A stretch of DNA of 64,000 nt, taken from the NCBI RefSeq assembly GCF_907164915.1, contig NC_061868.1, positions 49,599,689-49,663,688 of the forward strand. Direction: 5' to 3'. Below, in pieces: positions 58,615 through 64,000 of this stretch (position 1 is its first letter; every line of letters starts with the position of its first letter). The notes below the pieces were generated by a model. That model saw nothing but the letters and a program-made list of their open reading frames with translations, searched no databases and was not told the origin of the DNA. The position numbers were made by a program, and so were the translations under genes. The DNA comes from Impatiens glandulifera. Lineage: Eukaryota; Streptophyta; Magnoliopsida; Ericales; Balsaminaceae.

Positions 58615-60551
58615 TTTAAGAAGAATAATGTATTGAATGTTTGCTGTTGGTAGACTTATATATTATAAACACAAACCTTTGCATGGATATTTATACGTAT
58701 ATATATAACCAGAGAGGAAAAAAATGTGATAGTTCAACACTGAAGTTACGGTTATTTGACTAAGAAAGTGATTTTTAATACAGAAATTACAGTGATTTGG
58801 CAGAGAGGGTGGATTTAATCTTTAATGGTGGAAAGTGTATGACAATGGGATCGTACTCGATTGACATAAATGCTGAGATTAACAAGATAATATTTTGAAT
58901 TTAAAATGAGTAAAGGTAGATAAAAGATAGAGGGTTTTTTACCTCAAAGAACAACTGGAGGTGGGGGACATGGATTGAATGCAGTCACTTTCGCGTCGTT
59001 GAGAGCATTCAATGAGATTATTAAATTCGCCTGTCAATCTCTCTCTCTCTCTCCCGAAGAAGTGTAAACGCAAATTACCAGTTTCAGAGGCTTCACAGTT
59101 GAATGGAGGGACCCTACAAACACAGCTCATAATTCAAAGTTTGCTTCTTTGATGGAGATAGATAGAGAGAGAGAAGGATACATTGGATTCGATACCAGAG
59201 GCAGAACGTAACCCTAAATTAAGAATTGGGCGAAAGATGAAATAGAGCTAGAACATGGCTACCCTGCGCTATGGGAGCTGTATTTTACATCTTTAGCTAA
59301 AGAACAATAGTATTAATTGTGTACTCATTTTTTACCAATAGAAATAAAATAAAATAAAATAATTGTGTACCCATCATTGATATAATATATATTGGTTGTT
59401 TTCACCATATTTTGTGTACATAAGTTTCACTATTGGAAGTTGCTTAAATATCTTACATCTTTTCTTTTTTCTTTTCTTTTTTTTTTTTTATTTATTTATT
59501 AATGTTTGTCAAATTTGACACAATACTATAAAGATAATTTATTTTTTAAAAACGTTTGGTTACATTTCCACTTCAAAGTATGATTAATCTTCACGGGTTA
59601 AGCACACATAGTCAGCGAACACACTTAACTCGAACCTAGAACTTCATTGAAGCTTTACCGGTAGGATTAAAAAAATAATAATAAAAAAAAAGGATTTTTT
59701 TTTTTATACTGACTAATTTTTTCTCTTATCAATTGATTTGGTCAAGAGTCTTGGGTTACTTCTACATTCAATACCTAGAGACTTTGCAATCAATGTAATG
59801 TTGTTTGTTGTACAAATTATAACAATTTATGTTTTTTTAAATAATTATAATAATTTAGGTTTGACTGAAATAGTTACATCATTATATCATTTTTTTTATC
59901 TTATAAATGTTTAGTAAATAGTATATTTGTAGCAATTAAATATGGTTTGAACATCATGAACATTTCACTTATATTATTAGTATTAATGGAAGTTCTGTTT
60001 ACAATTATTTATTTATACAAAATTTGACTTGTAAAAATCAAATATGTTATAGTTAGATGTTTTGTAATTTGTTTAATGTGTATAGACATGATTTATTTTT
60101 AATTAGTAACTTTAAATATATTAGATGAATATCGCAATACATGTATAATTTTTTTTTTTGCATGAATTCACACAACAAATTAGAAACAAATATACATGTG
60201 TAATCATGAATTCAAAGAGGAGAACCAATTTCTTAACTAAAATAAAAATTTAGTAATTTATATTAAATAGCACCGATTATTCCCTAATAGTCATTTTTAT
60301 TCATCATAGTTGATCCCAACATGTGTGTATGTTATGCTCTTAAAGTGGATTCATGATTTTGAGTTTATTAAATATCAAATAATTTTGTTTAAACATACCA
60401 TTCATACATATATAAATATTTATTGCAATAACATAATTGGATATCAATCTTAATAATTAATAACATAATGATTATATAATTGAAAAAATTGTTTCAAGCT
60501 TGCAACAGACAAACTGCATGCGAAAGATTTATATTTCAGATAATAAAATAG

Positions 60552-60557
<6 letters not shown>

Positions 60558-60596
<39 letters not shown>
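60558..60596. repeat. (AT)n microsatellite
   Basis: About 19-20 uninterrupted AT dinucleotides. Confidence 0.95.
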
Positions 60597-60601
<5 letters not shown>

Positions 60602-61301
60602 AATTATAATAACAAATTATTACATTGTTTTAATATAACAAATTAAATAAAAAATAAAATCAAATTTTCTTTTCACCCAGTACACTGTAGACCTCAATAT
60701 CCGGGATGCATGGTCCAAGTTTGATGATCTTACATGAATTGAACTTACAAAAAAAAACTTAAATATCCCATTTTCATATGTATAGTTTTTTTATGTTGCT
60801 TAAAAATTAGTATATCGAATTTACATGAATTTAACTTAGAAAAAAGCTTCCAGTAATTCCATTTCATATAATTTTTGTGGTGTTGCTAAAATTCATATTT
60901 AGTATACTTAGTTAGTAACATTGTGATGTTCAAAAAGTATAATTGAATTAAACACATATTAAATTTGTTAATATATATAATTAAGCTATGTTCTAAAATA
61001 TTCAAATTTCATATCTGAAAAATAAATTCAAATAAATTTATGATCTTCCCTATATGTGTTTCGATTGGGGATTGGACACTTTTTTAAGTTTAATGAATTA
61101 TTTGAATAAATTTAAAATTTTCAGAAAAAAATAATGTATAAATATTTAATACTAGTCCCAACCATAATAATAATAATTGAGAGAAGGCAAGTAGTTCACT
61201 TCTCAACCTCTTAAACTTGTAAAATACTCCAAAGACTTGAGAAACAAAATTATTGGATGATTTGTTTTTTTTCCTTAACTTGGATTCATAAGAATTACTT
61301 T

Positions 61302-61305
<4 letters not shown>

Positions 61306-61345
<40 letters not shown>
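61306..61345. repeat. (AT)n microsatellite
   Basis: About 20 AT dinucleotides followed by ACATATATTT. Confidence 0.95.
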
Positions 61346-61351
<6 letters not shown>

Positions 61352-63437
61352 TTTATTAATATTTTAAAAGTATTAATGACTCTTATAAATGTATATATAA
61401 ATAAATTCATAAGATAATTTATTTATTTAATATTATATTTTACCATATTTGAAATAATACTTAAATATTTATTATTTATTTAATAATATTGTTATATAAC
61501 AAAATAGGTTTATATTATTTAAAATTGTATATGAAATTGAATATGATTTTTTTTATTAAAAAATAATTAAAAAATTGGAAAATAAAATATTAAAAATAAT
61601 GATATTAACTTTTAAAATTATGAGAATATACTATAAACTTATTTAATATTATAGAGATTAAAGTTTAAAAAAGTATTTATTTTAAACAATAGTTTAAGAA
61701 ATAAGACAAAGTTTAAAGAAAAAATATTAATTATACCAATTTAATAAGTTCAAATCAGTTTTTTTTCATTATTTGATTAATTTGTACTTATTTAAATTGT
61801 ATACTAACAGCGGAATCCGAGTCCATATACAAAAAAATAATATTATTGCAACTAATATTTACATTTTTCATTTTTTTTTACAAGTGGAATGATTTCAAAA
61901 ACTTAACATTTACACGCAAACAAAAATAATATCTCATGAACCTGATATTTACATTATTGTAACTAATATTTTTTAAGTATGCATTAAAGTTATGTTATAG
62001 ATTTATAATTACGATAATTGAACAGTGAACTCTAGAAATTAAATATTTTAAGTAAAATTTTAGTAAGAATACTTTAATTTAAAATTTAAAAGGAGTCTGT
62101 TATCTATTTTAGGAAAAAAACTCAGGATTAAAAAACACTTAAAATAAGAAGTTAATGTGACAGTCACTTTTAACACCATTAATTACTTAAAATTGATGTT
62201 TTCATGATTAACATAAAGTTGAAAATTACATTTAACATATTGAAAACAACAATTAATTGTTTTATTTATAGAACAGAAAACATATTAAATTTGTTGAAAT
62301 TGAGTTCTAAAAAATAAATGATTGGACCATACACAAAACCTACCAATTAGGTGGGTGCAAGAAATTAATATTTTCAAAGTTCTATTCTTAATAAAAGAAA
62401 TACTCTCTCATTTATGATGACATCTAGACAATCTTAGTCAGTTCAATTCAATTTTTTTTATATAAAAAAAAATTGATATAACCCTCTAATTTCTTAAATA
62501 TTTTCAATTTATTTCACTATCTATTTTTTTTTTATTTAAAAAAAGAATAAAATTCACGTTATTTCACTCATTTTGTCCATAATTTTCCTTTTAGAAATAG
62601 TTGTCCATCTCACCAACTGAACTTCCCTCTAAGGGAGGATTGCTCCAGACACATTCAAATCATTTATGATACACGATTATAAGAACGAAGAACTTTTTTA
62701 AGCCCATCTTACACCAATTTCAAATTCACCAAAACTATAATGACTGAATCAGTCACATATGATGTTGTAGTTCATGTTAGCCACATTGAGATTTAACCCG
62801 ACTAAAAAAATGAAAGAAAAATAATTTGTGGATTAAATTGTGAAACCAACCTCACAAGTCACAAACTTGAAATGGAACTTTGTGTAGAATTGTGTAGAAG
62901 GAAGAGAATGACACCACCATATAGCAAAGGTCACATGGGCAGTATATAATTATATACAAACAAAAGGGACAATTGGTTGTTTGGGAATAATACCAAAATC
63001 CCATTAAGTTTATCATGCCCTTGTGTCAGTGAATATGCTTTATTTATTTTTATTTAGAAAATTATTACCGTTTTCGTCTATATTTTAACTTATGTTTTTT
63101 TAGTACATTGAAAAAATTAAGAATATTCTTAAACTTGAACCCATTCAGATTGTTTTGGAAACATGATCTATATGGTGTTCAATTCATGAATAAATATCAG
63201 TCACATCAGAAAAAATATTTGTCATTCAAGTTGAGATCATTATCATTACAAAAAATAAATAAAAATCACAAGCATTACAAAAAAAATATTTGATATGTTT
63301 TTAGTGACATTATAACATATAACCAAATATATTATAACTTGTTTTCAAATCTACTTATAATTGTATCTGGATAAATATGGGATTCTAAAAGAAAATAAGG
63401 AAAAATTAGTTATAATTTTGTAATTATTTTACTTTTA

Positions 63438-63660
63438 GGGTCCATTTGGTACATAGTACTAATTATACGGGTATAAGTGTAAGGAGCTATAAGTTATATG
63501 AGGGTATTAAGACCTATATAATATATAGGTTATATGTGTTTGGTTGGATATATAAAAAAAATTATAAATTGTATATATTTTATAATTTTGTGTTTGGTTT
63601 GTTATATATAAAAAAAGTAATAATAAGATAAAAGTCTATTTTATTCTTATATTTATAAAA
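63438..63660. repeat. Repeat-like AT-rich segment, similar to 33530-33710
   Basis: Begins GGGTCCATTTGGTACATAG and contains AATTGTATATATTTTATAAT and TTTTGTGTTTGGTTTGTTAT. 33530-33710 has ATGGTACAAATATGATATAAG, TTGTATATGGTTTATAATTT and TATGTTTGGTATATAAGTAT in the same order. Likely two copies of a non-coding DNA element; ends not resolved. Confidence 0.5.
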
Positions 63661-64000
63661 ATTATTTTAATATTTATCTTATTTATTTTTTATTATTAAT
63701 TATATTTAAATTAATAAAATAATATTTAACTTAGTAAAAATAATATATATTTATCATATAAATATTTAAAAAAATAATAATGGAATATGATTTTATATAT
63801 ATATATATATATAATTTTAATGAATCCATACAAATCAAATTTAATTATTATAAATATAAAATATGATCATAATTTAATTTATAATCAACCGTCGAGGATA
63901 AGCTCCTCCATTTTCACTTTAGGCATTTTTATTTTAGGTTAACGAATAAGAAATATGAATAAAGTTTGAAGAGGTAAAATAAAAAAATAAAAAATGAAAT

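Larger units (their letters stand above)
59280..64000. other. AT-rich intergenic region to the right edge
   Basis: No gene supported; short open frames at 61090-61410, 63108-63293 and 63446-63631 are AT-driven. Contains AT microsatellites, a T-rich tract at 59458-59500, and a repeat-like segment starting GGGTCCATTTGGT near 63438. Confidence 0.6.

Noticed and set aside
58939..59130. 63-codon frame upstream of the DUF547 gene
   Set aside because: Splicing from its GT donor to the acceptor-like TTGTAG near 58600 gives an immediate stop; treated as leader.

Overview
The window is nuclear DNA of a flowering plant, most likely a eudicot. Genes are split by short introns with plant-type GT/AG borders, intergenic DNA is very AT-rich, and the gene families are plant-specific (WAT1/MtN21 transporter, NFD6-like, plant matrix metalloproteinase, plant O-fucosyltransferase, Agenet protein of the G2484-1 type, DUF547/MIP1-type protein). 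Extra ORFs in the retrotransposon resemble, from memory only, uncharacterised proteins common in Lamiales (Dorcoceras), so an asterid is possible but not shown.

Layout. 1-343: first exon and start of the second exon of a WAT1-like gene leaving the left edge on the minus strand. About 2.2-24.97 kb: a Mutator-like element (MULE) with long terminal inverted repeats. It holds a mudrA-type transposase gene on the plus strand and, convergent with it, a DUF1985 + Ulp1-like cysteine protease gene on the minus strand. A complete 13,930-bp Ty1/copia LTR retrotransposon (3099-17028, minus strand) is nested in the second exon of mudrA, with identical 5-bp target duplications (ATACC) and LTRs that differ at only 3 of 1357 positions by eye. 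25.5-27.4 kb: NFD6-like gene (minus). 31.6-32.6 kb: intronless matrix metalloproteinase (minus). 37.9-40.3 kb: O-fucosyltransferase-like gene, 9 exons (plus). 42.1-53.8 kb: large Agenet-domain gene, 14 coding exons (minus). 54.8-59.2 kb: DUF547 gene, 11 coding exons (minus), with a SINE and a GC-AG intron. The rest is AT-rich spacer with MITEs, a long foldback element, a minisatellite and AT microsatellites. The exon models given for the five complete host genes sum to whole codon numbers.

Most unusual system. The copia element carries, between pol and its 3' LTR, about 6 kb of extra coding sequence. There are three paralogous genes (A, B, C) of one uncharacterised family in tandem, each preceded by its own TATA-like box and a pyrimidine/purine-biased leader. 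A near-palindromic motif (AGATTTTCCCTCCAAAA or its complement) recurs upstream of B and C. Gene C runs in one frame into a long coiled-coil and basic C-terminal half through a single in-frame TAG. The known parallel is the Sirevirus lineage (SIRE1), which has an env-like ORF in this position expressed by UAG suppression and carries multiplied polypurine tracts; a second polypurine tract copy is also present here.

The second unusual layer is the MULE's use of one short motif (ACTTAGCG followed by A/T-rich CG, or its complement). It forms a perfect 29-bp palindrome in each terminal repeat and is amplified into tandem arrays that fill introns and flanks of both MULE genes. Both MULE genes are damaged: mudrA by the insertion, an internal deletion with frameshift and a stop; the protease gene by one frameshift, although its His-Asp-Cys triad is intact.
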